From contig CAVQOH010000003.1 in NCBI GenBank assembly GCA_963714405.1, positions 1 through 64,000 of the forward strand: a stretch of DNA of 64,000 nucleotides, read 5' to 3'. Position 1 is the first letter of the stretch, and every line of letters starts with the position of its first letter. The notes under the pieces are model-generated. The model had not been told where the DNA came from, did no database searches, and worked only from the letters and a program-made list of their open reading frames with translations. This document shows, piece after piece, positions 9,631-18,089 of the stretch. The translations under genes were made by a program, and so were the position numbers. Origin of the DNA: JAZGGS01 sp963714405. Lineage in GTDB: Bacteria > Bacteroidota > Ignavibacteria > Ignavibacteriales > Ignavibacteriaceae.

Positions 9631-9780
9631 CTACCTGGTTTCTTTATGAATAGTATGCTTTCTATCCCATCTACAATATTTTTTAAATTCAACTCTGCTG
9701 GGATGAAGTCTTTTGTTTTTTGTTGTTGTGTAATTACGTCTTTTACACTCAGTGCATTCCAGGGTAATAATGTCTCGCAT
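9631..9780 (-). CDS. rpmG: Ribosomal protein L33
   Basis: A 49-residue large-subunit protein starting MRDIITLECTECKRRNYTTT and ending HTIHKETR. The body matches L33 end to end (TKNKRLHPSRVEFKKY). L33 exists in a zinc form with two CxxC pairs and a zinc-free form lacking them. Here the first pair is intact (C9, C12) but the second has only one cysteine: KKYCRWDRKH where the zinc form has a CPWC-like pair. The protein thus keeps three of four ligands. It lies between tRNA-Thr and tRNA-Trp, immediately 5' to the latter. Confidence 0.93.
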   Translation of the reverse strand: MRDIITLECTECKRRNYTTTKNKRLHPSRVEFKKYCRWDRKHTIHKETR

Positions 9781-9850
9781 AAGTATTCCAAATAAAATTT
9801 TTTATCGTTTGAAAAATTAAAATTTTAACCTAGCCACCAATGTATGCTAG

Positions 9851-9923
9851 AGCTGACGACCGGGATTGAACCGGTGACCTCATCCTTACCAAGGATGTGC
9901 TCTACCAACTGAGCTACGTCAGC
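9851..9923 (-). tRNA. tRNA-Thr (anticodon GGT)
   Basis: A 73-base cloverleaf on the minus strand with acceptor GCTGACG/CGTCAGC, anticodon loop TTGGTAA (GGT, Thr) and T arm CCGGTTCAATCCCGG. It is the third of the Tyr-Gly-Thr group that commonly precedes tuf or secE. No tuf follows here. Confidence 0.95.
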
Positions 9924-9966
9924 AAATTAATTAACAAAATTTAATCGTACGCTCGCAACTAATTGG

Positions 9967-10040
9967 AGCGGGAGACGGGACTCGAACCCGCGACCAACAG
10001 CTTGGAAGGCTGTGACTCTAGCCAACTGAGTTACTCCCGC
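9967..10040 (-). tRNA. tRNA-Gly (anticodon TCC)
   Basis: A 74-base cloverleaf on the minus strand with acceptor GCGGGAG/CTCCCGC, anticodon loop CTTCCAA (TCC, Gly) and T arm GCGGGTTCGAGTCCCGT. It lies between tRNA-Tyr and tRNA-Thr. Confidence 0.95.
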
Positions 10041-10123
10041 ACATAAATTTTTTAACAAACTTCTAAAGAACTATAAACTCAATATTTCTAAATAAAAAAG
10101 GTTATATCAAATTTAAATTGAAC

Positions 10124-10165
10124 AAAAAAATAAGGGAAGTAAATTCGTGTTGATAATTTCCCTTA
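10124..10165 (-). terminator. Rho-independent terminator between tRNA-Tyr and tRNA-Gly
   Basis: On the minus strand TAAGGGAA and TTCCCTTA form an 8-bp stem (10131-10138 with 10158-10165, loop of 19), followed at once by TTTTTTTG. This suggests that tRNA-Tyr ends its own transcript and that the tRNA-Gly/Thr/rpmG/Trp/secE run is transcribed separately. The long loop makes it a moderate-quality call. Confidence 0.5.
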
Positions 10166-10190
10166 ACAGTAAAAACAAGAGTAGCAAGAG

Positions 10191-10274
10191 TGGGCGGCGA
10201 GGGATTCGAACCCCCAAAGGCTTGCGCCAACGGATTTACAGTCCGCCCCGGCTCTCCAACTCCGGCGTCCGCCC
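10191..10274 (-). tRNA. tRNA-Tyr (anticodon GTA)
   Basis: An 84-base class II tRNA on the minus strand with the expected long variable arm (about CGTTGGCGCAAGCC), anticodon loop CTGTAAA (GTA, Tyr) and T loop TTCGAAT. The acceptor stem pairs GGGCGG with CCGCCC, but the seventh position is an A-G mismatch. Confidence 0.94.
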
Positions 10275-10373
10275 TATTCATTAAAAATCGAGCAATAAAT
10301 ATATTTTTATTTAATTAAAAAAGCAAATATTTAATCTATTGAAAAATGGATTTGATGTACTAGAATGAGGAAT

Positions 10374-11912
10374 TTAGTGATTCCAAAGTTCTCTGTCTAA
10401 ACTGCGGTATTGAATGGCTTCACTAACATGTTGAGACAAAATATTTTCTGAATGCTCTAAATCAGCAATTGTTCTGCTAACTTTTAAAATTCTATCATAA
10501 GCCCTGGCAGAAAGACCCAATTTTGTCATAGCCATTTTAAGTAATTCTTCACCTGCTGAATCTAATTCACAAAACTTTCTTACTTCTTTTGAGCCCATAT
10601 CTCCATTATTAAAAATATGGTTTATATCTCTAAATCGATTTATTTGAATAGATCTAGCATTTATTACTCTTTCTCTTACAATTTCAGAAGATTCACCAGA
10701 AGCAACAGTTGATAATTCCTTATATTTAACTGAGGGAACTTCAATATGAATATCGATCCGATCTAATAAAGGACCAGAAATTTTTGCCATATAGCGTTGA
10801 ATTATATGTGGTGCACATGTGCATTCTTTATTCGGGTCAGTGAAATAACCACAAGGGCAAGGATTCATGGCTGCGGCTAACATAAAATTTGCAGGAAATT
10901 CTAAGGATAGTTTTGATCGACTTACAGTAACTTTAGAATCCTCTAATGGCTGCCTAAGAACTTCTAAAACATTTTTTTTGAATTCTGGCAATTCATCCAA
11001 AAATAGAACCCCATAATGCGCAAATGAAACTTCCCCGGGACGCGGAAAAGAGCCACCACCAACTAATGCGGCATCTGAAACTGTGTGATGAGGAGAACGA
11101 AATGGTCTTTCTGTTATCAGCGCAGTATCCTTAGATAAGATACCCGCAATGGAATGAATTTTTGTTGTTTCAAGTGCTTCATCAAAAGTCATCGGTGGAA
11201 GAATTGAGGGAAGGCGTTTTGCCAGCATTGTTTTACCTGATCCGGGAGGACCAATCATTATAATATTATGTGCACCTGAAGCGGCAACTTCCAGGGCCCG
11301 CTTAACATTTTCCTGCCCTTTAACATCAGAAAAATCCAGTTTATATTTATTTACATTTGAAAATATCTTATCTCTGTTAGACTTGATTGGAGCTATTTGG
11401 ATTTCTCCGTTGAGCAAATCTACAACTTCTTTCAGGTTTTCTAGCCCATAAACATCTATTCCCTTGACTATGGAAGCCTCCAGGGAGGAATCTTTTGGAA
11501 GAATAATTTGCTTAATACCCTTTCGCATGGCTTCAACAGTAATGGGTAATGCACCCTTAACAGCTCTTAACCTGCCATCAAGTGAAAGCTCTCCAAGAAA
11601 AACTTTTTCATATAGGGAATCATTTTTAATTATTCCATGAGCTGAAAGCAGGCCAATGGCGATGGGTAAATCGAAGGAACTGCCTTCTTTTTTTATGTCT
11701 GCAGGAGCAAGATTTACTGTTATTTTTTGAGGTTTAAGTTCATAACCACTGTTTTTAATAGCAGTATTTACCCGTTCACGGCTTTCTTTAACTGCGTTAT
11801 CGGGTAAACCCACAATTATAAAACCTGGTATCTGCTTCTCTACATTCGATTCAACTTCTACCAGGTAAGCATCTATTCCATATGTTGCACTTGAATTTAT
11901 TTTGGAAAGCAT
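10374..11912 (-). CDS. comM: YifB/ComM-family Mg-chelatase-like AAA+ ATPase
   Basis: A 512-residue protein with the full ComM architecture. The N-terminal Lon-protease-like ChlI fold (IPGFIIVGLPDNAVKESRER, NLAPADIKKEGSSFDLPIAI) is followed by an AAA+ module with Walker A GPPGSGKT near residue 218 and Walker B VLFLDELPEF, then a C-terminal ChlI domain with RAYDRILKVSRTIADL. In naturally competent bacteria ComM is a hexameric helicase that promotes branch migration during transformation; elsewhere its role is less clear. It lies 99 bases downstream of the tRNA-Tyr gene on the same strand. Confidence 0.93.
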   Translation of the reverse strand: MLSKINSSATYGIDAYLVEVESNVEKQIPGFIIVGLPDNAVKESRERVNTAIKNSGYELKPQKITVNLAPADIKKEGSSFDLPIAIGLLSAHGIIKNDSLYEKVFLGELSLDGRLRAVKGALPITVEAMRKGIKQIILPKDSSLEASIVKGIDVYGLENLKEVVDLLNGEIQIAPIKSNRDKIFSNVNKYKLDFSDVKGQENVKRALEVAASGAHNIIMIGPPGSGKTMLAKRLPSILPPMTFDEALETTKIHSIAGILSKDTALITERPFRSPHHTVSDAALVGGGSFPRPGEVSFAHYGVLFLDELPEFKKNVLEVLRQPLEDSKVTVSRSKLSLEFPANFMLAAAMNPCPCGYFTDPNKECTCAPHIIQRYMAKISGPLLDRIDIHIEVPSVKYKELSTVASGESSEIVRERVINARSIQINRFRDINHIFNNGDMGSKEVRKFCELDSAGEELLKMAMTKLGLSARAYDRILKVSRTIADLEHSENILSQHVSEAIQYRSLDRELWNH

Positions 11913-11982
11913 AAACCCTCGTTTTTCCCCTTAAAATATAATTAAAATTTTTTGATTAAGACAGGTTATTAGGTTGCAGAGA

Positions 11983-13692
11983 TTACTTTGCCAGAATCAT
12001 TTTTTTTGTTTGAGTAAATTGTTGTGTTGATACTTTATACAAATATATTCCGGATGGCAAATCACTTCCATCAAATTCAAATTTATAAATTCCATTTGAT
12101 AAATAACCATTTTGTAAGATTGCAATCTCTTTACCTTCAAGATTGTAAACAACAACTTCAACATCAGAATTCTGAAGCAATTCAAATTCAATTACAGTAG
12201 TGGGATTAAATGGGTTAGGATAATTCTGTCCGAGAATAACATCTTCCATAGCACCCTGTCCAATTTTCACTATCGAAGAATATACTGCAGTACCATCATT
12301 ATTAACCTGTTTAACCCTGTAGTAAATAACTCCTGCGTTAACATTTCGTTCAGCCAGGTAGGAATATTTTATCTTAACATCCTGTTGTGCATTTACTTCA
12401 TATAGCTTTTCATATAATCCCTGTTCTAAAGATGATTCGATTACATAATATGCTGCACTATTAACATCTCCACCACTCCAGGTTAGTTCATAATAATTGT
12501 TCAGAATATTTAAATTCAGTTCAGGTGCTTCCGGAAAAATTGGAGCGTTTGATTTAATAAATTTAACATCCTGGTAAGTGATTAGATTTTCCGGGTTGGA
12601 AGTAAATGAATTAATATTATCAAAATTCATTTGCAAAAGTATATCCGAACTATCTGAATTAAAGTTTTTGTAATTGCTGGATCTAATAATATTATCAGCG
12701 GGTTCGTTTAGGTTTATAAAGCGAAAATGCTCAATGTAAAATGTAGAGTTATTACTTGTATTACTAAACTCAAATTCATAATCATTTGGGTTAAAAACAA
12801 TTGGTAACCCAATTGTAGAAAATTTATACCCGTTACAATAAAAATTTATCTCTCCTTCGACACCAAGAAACAATATTGAAATATGATGCCATGCTTCAGA
12901 GGATATAAAGCTAGGCATCATTTTGATTTGGTTATGAAAATTTGATTTAGCAGAGAGAATCTGAAACTGGTTAGTTGATAAACTATATTCTACTTTTTTT
13001 GTTTTTACATTTTTTAATGATAAAAATTCTATTGCAGGTTTGCTTAATTTTACCCAAAAATCTGCGTATAAATTATTATCAATTTTTTGTACTACAGGAA
13101 AAACAATTCTTGAAGAGTTATCCAGACTTAAACATTGTGCAGAAATTGATGACGCTTTATAGAAAGACAGATCAGCTTTGTAAATATTTGATTTTGATGT
13201 TTGAATCAAGGGTTCGCTGCTCTGTAAATATCCCAAAACATCACTACCGTTTTTAAATACTCCTTTTATTTCTATAGAAGAGCTGGTAACATTGTAAGAT
13301 GTAAACGTTATCATCACCTGAAAAAAATCCTGCTCTTTAAACTGATCTTTAGAAAAATTTATAGAGCATTTAATCAACTTCAAACCAGGTTCATTGCCGG
13401 AAACTTGATTGAAATTTACTCTACCGGAATGATTTGAAGTTTTCAATTCAATTTTAACTATTTGAATTCCATCTGCAGGATTCAATTCCAGTTCAAGTAA
13501 ATCAGCATTAGTGAATCCTTTGGAAGTTACAATTGAAACTTCAAATTTTTTCCCCTCAGGGATGAACTTTGGATAGCCGAATTTGAAATTGTCCGTAACT
13601 AACTGGCTCTGGCTTAAAAAGAAAAAGCCAGAAACTAAAATTATGTATAGTACTCTGGGCATATGATTCGAAATTAAGCGAATTAATTTCAA
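11983..13692 (-). CDS. Secreted protein with laminin-G-like region and T9SS sorting domain
   Basis: A 569-residue protein with an N-terminal signal segment (about residues 12-30, ending near SQSQLV). The middle region resembles a concanavalin/LamG-type beta sandwich: NNLYADFWVKL and EAWHHISILFLGVEGEINFY are the 'biological strength' type strands. A fibronectin-like stretch follows (APELNLNILNNYYELTWSGG). The C-terminus is a T9SS type A sorting domain: QNYPNPFNPTTVIEF, then LPSGIYLYKVST and the basic end TKKMILAK. Its ligand is unknown. It is expected to be exported by Sec and then carried across the outer membrane by T9SS. The frame is intact. Confidence 0.85.
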   Translation of the reverse strand: MKLIRLISNHMPRVLYIILVSGFFFLSQSQLVTDNFKFGYPKFIPEGKKFEVSIVTSKGFTNADLLELELNPADGIQIVKIELKTSNHSGRVNFNQVSGNEPGLKLIKCSINFSKDQFKEQDFFQVMITFTSYNVTSSSIEIKGVFKNGSDVLGYLQSSEPLIQTSKSNIYKADLSFYKASSISAQCLSLDNSSRIVFPVVQKIDNNLYADFWVKLSKPAIEFLSLKNVKTKKVEYSLSTNQFQILSAKSNFHNQIKMMPSFISSEAWHHISILFLGVEGEINFYCNGYKFSTIGLPIVFNPNDYEFEFSNTSNNSTFYIEHFRFINLNEPADNIIRSSNYKNFNSDSSDILLQMNFDNINSFTSNPENLITYQDVKFIKSNAPIFPEAPELNLNILNNYYELTWSGGDVNSAAYYVIESSLEQGLYEKLYEVNAQQDVKIKYSYLAERNVNAGVIYYRVKQVNNDGTAVYSSIVKIGQGAMEDVILGQNYPNPFNPTTVIEFELLQNSDVEVVVYNLEGKEIAILQNGYLSNGIYKFEFDGSDLPSGIYLYKVSTQQFTQTKKMILAK

Positions 13693-13879
13693 ATGTTCAA
13701 CTCGAAATACAGATAGGTCTTAGTAAAAAAATTTAAAAAGAGCTCAAAATCAAACTATTTAACTTTTTTTGTTTATTTTCGAGGATTTTTTCCCGATCTT
13801 AAAAAAACATTGATTTTAGCTGTTTTTTATACTTTATTTTTGCAAAGGGTGAGAAACTTTGAAGCAGTAATATCAGAAT

Positions 13880-15115
13880 TTAAACTGTTGCGCTGGAAGT
13901 TAATATGACTTTTATTAATTGATTTTCATCGAGTACCTGGTTTGCAATGGAATGTATATCATCAGCGGTAATGTCATCAATTCTTTTTAAAAAGTTATCA
14001 AGTGGAATGATATGGTTAAAGTAAAGAAATGAATTTGCAATTCTTATCATCCTGTTGGTTGTATTTTCTAAACTTAAGAGTATTCCCCCTTTTAAATATT
14101 CTTTAACCCTGTTCAATTCTTTTTCACTTACTTTTTTCTGTTTAAGTTTTAAAAATTCTTTACTTACAATATCCATAACTCTCTTAGCCTGATTTCCATT
14201 TGTAGAGAAATATACACCAAAAGCTGAAACATCGTGGTAAGAATTCAGGAATGAATTTATCTGGTAAGTAATACCGAGTTTTTCTCTTACTGCCTGGAAT
14301 AATCGTGAGCTGCTTCCTTCTCCAAGCATAGTTGATAAAAGTTTTACCTGCATTCTCTTTTTATTGTTTAGTCCAAATGTAGAACGCCCAATAATAGAGT
14401 GAACCTGCTGGAAATCATACTCTAAAACAAGATCGTTAGTTTTTTTACTGTGGAATTTTTTCCTGTATCCGTTTATTTTCTTTTTACTTTTACTAATAAA
14501 TCGTTCAGCCATTTCTACAAGGTTGCCATGCTCAACCGAGCCAGAAGCAACTATTAATAAGTTGCCGGTTTTATATTTTTCAGCGTGATATTTTTGCAGC
14601 TCAGTTGAATTAAAATTTGTAATATTTTTTTCAGTTCCTATTACAGGATAGCTTAAAGAATTTCCTTTAAAAATTACTTCTTCAAATTTATCAAATATCA
14701 ATTCTTCGGGGTTATCATAAACATCTCTTAGCTCATCAATTATTACACCCGCTTCCTTCTTTACATGATTTTCACGGAATAAAGGATTCTGGATAACATC
14801 TGAAAGCACATTAAAAGTCTTACTCAAATTTTTTGTTAACCCTCGTGAATAGTAACATGTATGCTCTTTTGATGTGAATGCATTTAAATATCCCCCGTAA
14901 GATTCAATCTCATCAGATATTCTTTTTGCAGACCTTTTTTTGGTTCCTTTAAAAAGCATATGCTCAATAAAGTGCGAAATACCATTATTTTTAAGGTTTT
15001 CATCCCTTGTACCAACATTAAACCAAAATCCTAATGAAAAAGATTTAACATGAGGAACAAATTCTGAGATGATTGTTGTGCCGGTGCTAAGTTTTGTAAT
15101 TGAATATTTTTCCAA
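13880..15115 (-). CDS. M16 family zinc metallopeptidase
   Basis: A 411-residue pitrilysin-type peptidase, similar to mitochondrial processing peptidase beta subunits. The inverted zinc motif HFIEH is near residue 48, within GISHFIEHMLFKGTKKRS, with the downstream glutamate in the following helix (DELRDVYDNPEELIFD). The C-terminal M16 half contains LLSTMLGEGSSSRLFQAVRE, typical of the substrate-closing domain. There is no signal peptide, so a cytoplasmic location is likely. It stands alone, with 187 and 142 bases of flanking noncoding sequence. Confidence 0.92.
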   Translation of the reverse strand: MEKYSITKLSTGTTIISEFVPHVKSFSLGFWFNVGTRDENLKNNGISHFIEHMLFKGTKKRSAKRISDEIESYGGYLNAFTSKEHTCYYSRGLTKNLSKTFNVLSDVIQNPLFRENHVKKEAGVIIDELRDVYDNPEELIFDKFEEVIFKGNSLSYPVIGTEKNITNFNSTELQKYHAEKYKTGNLLIVASGSVEHGNLVEMAERFISKSKKKINGYRKKFHSKKTNDLVLEYDFQQVHSIIGRSTFGLNNKKRMQVKLLSTMLGEGSSSRLFQAVREKLGITYQINSFLNSYHDVSAFGVYFSTNGNQAKRVMDIVSKEFLKLKQKKVSEKELNRVKEYLKGGILLSLENTTNRMIRIANSFLYFNHIIPLDNFLKRIDDITADDIHSIANQVLDENQLIKVILTSSATV

Positions 15116-15257
15116 TATAAAATCGATTTATTTTTAAAATAAAAGATGCAAAGATAGTTACATTAATACTATTAGGAAAATTGATGAATTGCTCTTAATT
15201 ATTGTTGAACTATTTTGCCCTAACGTTAATATTTTTTAACAGAGGGAACAGCTAATA

Positions 15258-16478
15258 TTAAGCTTCAACCTTTTCGGGAAATTTTGTAAGATACTTATGA
15301 TAATAATCACCAATGGCGTTATAAGCTTTTTCAAGTATCTGTTCATTTGGTAAAAATACAACTCTAAAATGTTGAGTGCCAGGAATTTGCCCAAAACCGC
15401 TTCCGGGAACAACTACTACGCCGGTTTCTTTAATTAATTCGGCTACAAAGTGGTTATCTGGTTGTATCATATGCAACCTTGGGAAAGCATAAAATGCACC
15501 TTCAGGTTTTACACAGGAGATCCCATCAATTGAATTTAATTTTTCAACAGTCAGATCCCTTCGTTTAACAAGTTTTTCTCTTGCACCAATAAGGTTAGAT
15601 TGATCTCCTTCAAGTGATGGCTTAATGCCAAACTGTTCAGGATGGTTAGCAGAAAGACGTGCTCTTAAAATCTTGTTTATTGCTTCAATATAATCTAAAA
15701 GAATTTCTTTTCTTCCGCTTACAATTCCCCAACCAATCCTAAATCCGGGGACCATATAATTTTTTGATAATCCTCCGAATGTAACGCAGGAAACATCTTT
15801 ATTTAATGAAGCTATTGATATGAGTTTTTTATCATCAAATAAAAGTTTATCATAAATTTCATCTGCAAAAATTACCATATCATTTTCTACAGCAAGATCA
15901 ACTATTTGCTGCAGGTTTTCTTTTGTGTAAAGTGAACCTGTTGGATTATTAGGATTTATTAAAATTATAGCTTTTGTTTTATCATTTATTTTACTTCTAA
16001 TATCATCAATATCTGGCAGCCAATTGTTTTTTTCGTTCAGGTAATAAGGATTTTCAATTGCTGCAAGCTTGCTCTGAATAGCAGTATAAAGCGGGTAACC
16101 GGGTGTAGGGGTTAAAACATTTTCGCCATCGTTTACTAAAGCTGTTAAACAAATTTCAATTGCTTCACTAGCTCCTGTTGTAACAAAAATATCATGAACG
16201 TTGGTAATTCCTTTTCTTTCAGCTTCTTTTTCAATTGCATCTCTTGCTTCCTGTATTCCCGAAGAAGGTGCGTAGCCGTTATCATTGTTCATCATTGCGT
16301 TGTAAGTTGCTTTTACAAGATGCTCGGGAGGTTGAAAATCAAATTGATTTGGATCTCCAATATTTAAATAAAGCATTTCTTTACCAGTTTTTGCTACTTC
16401 GTTAGCAAGAACAATTATATCCCTAACTGCGTAAGTTATGTTTTCTGTTCTTTTTGCTGGAATAATTTTTTTAGCCAT
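15258..16478 (-). CDS. PLP-dependent aminotransferase, class I/II (AlaA-like)
   Basis: A 406-residue fold-type I aminotransferase. The PLP lysine lies in FGGLSKNYMVPGFRIGWG. Other motifs are INPNNPTGSLY (substrate carboxylate region), FADEIYDKL (pyridine-N aspartate) and FRVVFLP with the C-terminal arginine. Overall pattern and length resemble the alanine/valine-pyruvate AlaA group, but substrate specificity cannot be read from sequence alone. The start is preceded by a CCGGAGGAAAG ribosome binding site. It is divergent from the esterase gene at 16666. Confidence 0.9.
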   Translation of the reverse strand: MAKKIIPAKRTENITYAVRDIIVLANEVAKTGKEMLYLNIGDPNQFDFQPPEHLVKATYNAMMNNDNGYAPSSGIQEARDAIEKEAERKGITNVHDIFVTTGASEAIEICLTALVNDGENVLTPTPGYPLYTAIQSKLAAIENPYYLNEKNNWLPDIDDIRSKINDKTKAIILINPNNPTGSLYTKENLQQIVDLAVENDMVIFADEIYDKLLFDDKKLISIASLNKDVSCVTFGGLSKNYMVPGFRIGWGIVSGRKEILLDYIEAINKILRARLSANHPEQFGIKPSLEGDQSNLIGAREKLVKRRDLTVEKLNSIDGISCVKPEGAFYAFPRLHMIQPDNHFVAELIKETGVVVVPGSGFGQIPGTQHFRVVFLPNEQILEKAYNAIGDYYHKYLTKFPEKVEA

Positions 16479-16665
16479 TCTTTCCTCCGGATTGAACCGT
16501 TGGTTACATTGAATAATTTTAATAACAAATTTAATAGAAATTGAAATGGAATGCGATATAAAAATTTTTTCTTGTTTAATTGTGCCGCTTAAAAAAGGAT
16601 AAATAGAATTGAATATATAATGTATATTTAATATTAAAGGAAGAATAGATATTAAAGGAACTAAA

Positions 16666-17517
16666 ATGATATTTAAAAATTTATTGGTTACTATATTGCT
16701 AATGTCAAGCTGGATAGATCTTTTTGCACAAAATTCTGAAGCAGAAATTTATACACTGGATGTTACGTTAAACTATTCAGAAACTAATATTTTATTTTCG
16801 GAAAATGTTCAGGATTCATTCTATATCTATATTAAACTTCCTAAATATTACAATGAAGAAATTAGCAAATCATATCCTGTCATTTATCTGCTTGATGGCG
16901 ATATTGCGTTTCCTATTGCTTACAGTGTTGTGCGTTATCTTCAATTTGGAAAATTTGTTCCGGATATGATTATTGTTGGAATAGGATACGGTGGTTTACT
17001 GGATGGATCAAAAGTTTCAAAGCGGGAAAGAGACTATACCATTTCAAAAATTGAAAGATGGAAAGACGCAGGGAATGCAGAAAACTTCAAAAAATTTTTA
17101 GAAGATGAACTTATTCCTTACCTCGAATCAAAGTATAGAATTGATGCAAGCAATCGTACATTGAGCGGGCATTCTCTTGGTGGATTGTTTACTCTGTATA
17201 CTCTGTTTACAGAACCTCAATTATTTTCAAATTATATAGCTAGTAGTCCATACATTTCTTATGATGTTGATAAATTACTTTCGCTTGAAGAGAAAAATAA
17301 TTGTGAAATAGATGGGGCAGGATGCAAATTATTTATTTCTTTCGGAGAAGATGAAGATAGAGAGGGATATGATTTGCCAATATCTAGAATTGTGAATCAA
17401 CTGAGATTAAGAGACTCAAATTATATTAAACTTGATTTTAGAATATTTGAAGAAGGAATACATTTCAGCACTCCCTCTGAAGCAATGGTATACGGTTTAT
17501 TGCATTCCTTTAAATAA
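16666..17517 (+). CDS. Secreted alpha/beta-hydrolase, esterase D/IroE-like
   Basis: A 283-residue protein with a cleavable signal peptide (first ~21 residues, ending DLFAQ). The hydrolase fold has the nucleophile elbow GHSLGG, with candidate Asp in FISFGEDED and candidate His in EEGIHFS, giving a complete triad. The family (putative esterase, PF00756 type) includes siderophore esterases, carboxylesterases and S-formylglutathione hydrolases. The signal peptide and the Asp-rich insertion do not identify the substrate. It is one of the few plus-strand genes, divergent from the aminotransferase, with no partner downstream. Confidence 0.85.
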   Translation: MIFKNLLVTILLMSSWIDLFAQNSEAEIYTLDVTLNYSETNILFSENVQDSFYIYIKLPKYYNEEISKSYPVIYLLDGDIAFPIAYSVVRYLQFGKFVPDMIIVGIGYGGLLDGSKVSKRERDYTISKIERWKDAGNAENFKKFLEDELIPYLESKYRIDASNRTLSGHSLGGLFTLYTLFTEPQLFSNYIASSPYISYDVDKLLSLEEKNNCEIDGAGCKLFISFGEDEDREGYDLPISRIVNQLRLRDSNYIKLDFRIFEEGIHFSTPSEAMVYGLLHSFK

Positions 17518-17642
17518 TTATTTTAGCAAAATTATTTTATTTCAGCTACAAAATATTTAAACAAAAAAAATCGATAGAAAAGATGTACTTCGCTATCGAC
17601 CTGAACCTAAAATTATCTTCTTAAGTTAATTTTAAAAATTTC

Positions 17643-17744
17643 TTATATCATAACAATAAGAAATAAAATAATAGATATAATTACCGAAGTTAAAAACAAA
17701 AGACTGAATGAGTCTTTCGGTTTCTCTCTATATAAAGTAGTCAT
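17643..17744 (-). CDS. Possible small membrane peptide (33 aa)
   Basis: A 33-codon frame reading MTTLYREKPKDSF, then an uninterrupted hydrophobic helix of about 18 residues (LLFLTSVIISIILFLIV), then the stop. A charged N-terminus followed by one transmembrane helix is typical of small membrane proteins. A GAGG motif lies about 14 bases upstream, which is too far for a strong ribosome binding site. In A/T-rich DNA such a frame can occur by chance, so this is only a candidate. Confidence 0.25.
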   Translation of the reverse strand: MTTLYREKPKDSFSLLFLTSVIISIILFLIVMI

Positions 17745-17852
17745 TACTAACTTGCGACCCTCACCAAATTGCGGATATAAACAATTTAGTTCCAAAATAA
17801 TATTTGGAATTATCAATGGCAATATTAATCATAGCTTTTTTTATCCGGGTAA

Positions 17853-17930
17853 TTTTCACTTAAATGACTGTAAGCAATTATAAATTAACAGATTATTAGT
17901 GCTCCCTTATTAATTAAATTTAAGTGAAAA
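17853..17930. repeat. 13-base perfect inverted repeat
   Basis: TTTTCACTTAAAT at 17853-17865 is the exact reverse complement of ATTTAAGTGAAAA at 17918-17930, with 52 bases between. It could be a hairpin in RNA, a regulator site pair or the ends of a very small degenerate element. No target duplication was recognised. Confidence 0.4.
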
Positions 17931-18089
17931 ATAATATTATTTTCTTAAATTTTTAAAATAGTATTAATAATACTTCTATTCTCGACTCAGTGCTATCAAA
18001 ATCTACCACTCACCTTTCTTCATACTTTCCTTAAAAAGTGCTGCATTTTTTAAGGAGCATTAAAAATTTTTATTCAAAAAAAACAAAAC

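Larger units (their letters stand above)
17518..18089. other. A/T-rich noncoding stretch with several inverted repeats
   Basis: 572 bases without a recognised conserved gene. Visible items are: a 7-bp stem TCGATAG/CTATCGA (17571-17599), possibly the esterase 3' hairpin; a possible 33-codon membrane peptide (17643-17744, minus); a perfect 13-base inverted repeat (17853-17930); and a 9-bp stem CCTTAAAAA/TTTTTAAGG (18029-18055) just past the end of the broken gene that follows. None has a clear U-run on the expected strand. Confidence 0.5.

Noticed and set aside
9528..9791. An 87-codon minus-strand frame spanning tRNA-Trp and rpmG
   Set aside because: It reads through the tRNA and overlaps the well-supported rpmG in another frame; the translated tRNA gives a typical false peptide (SVAQLARAAVSKTAGWGFES).
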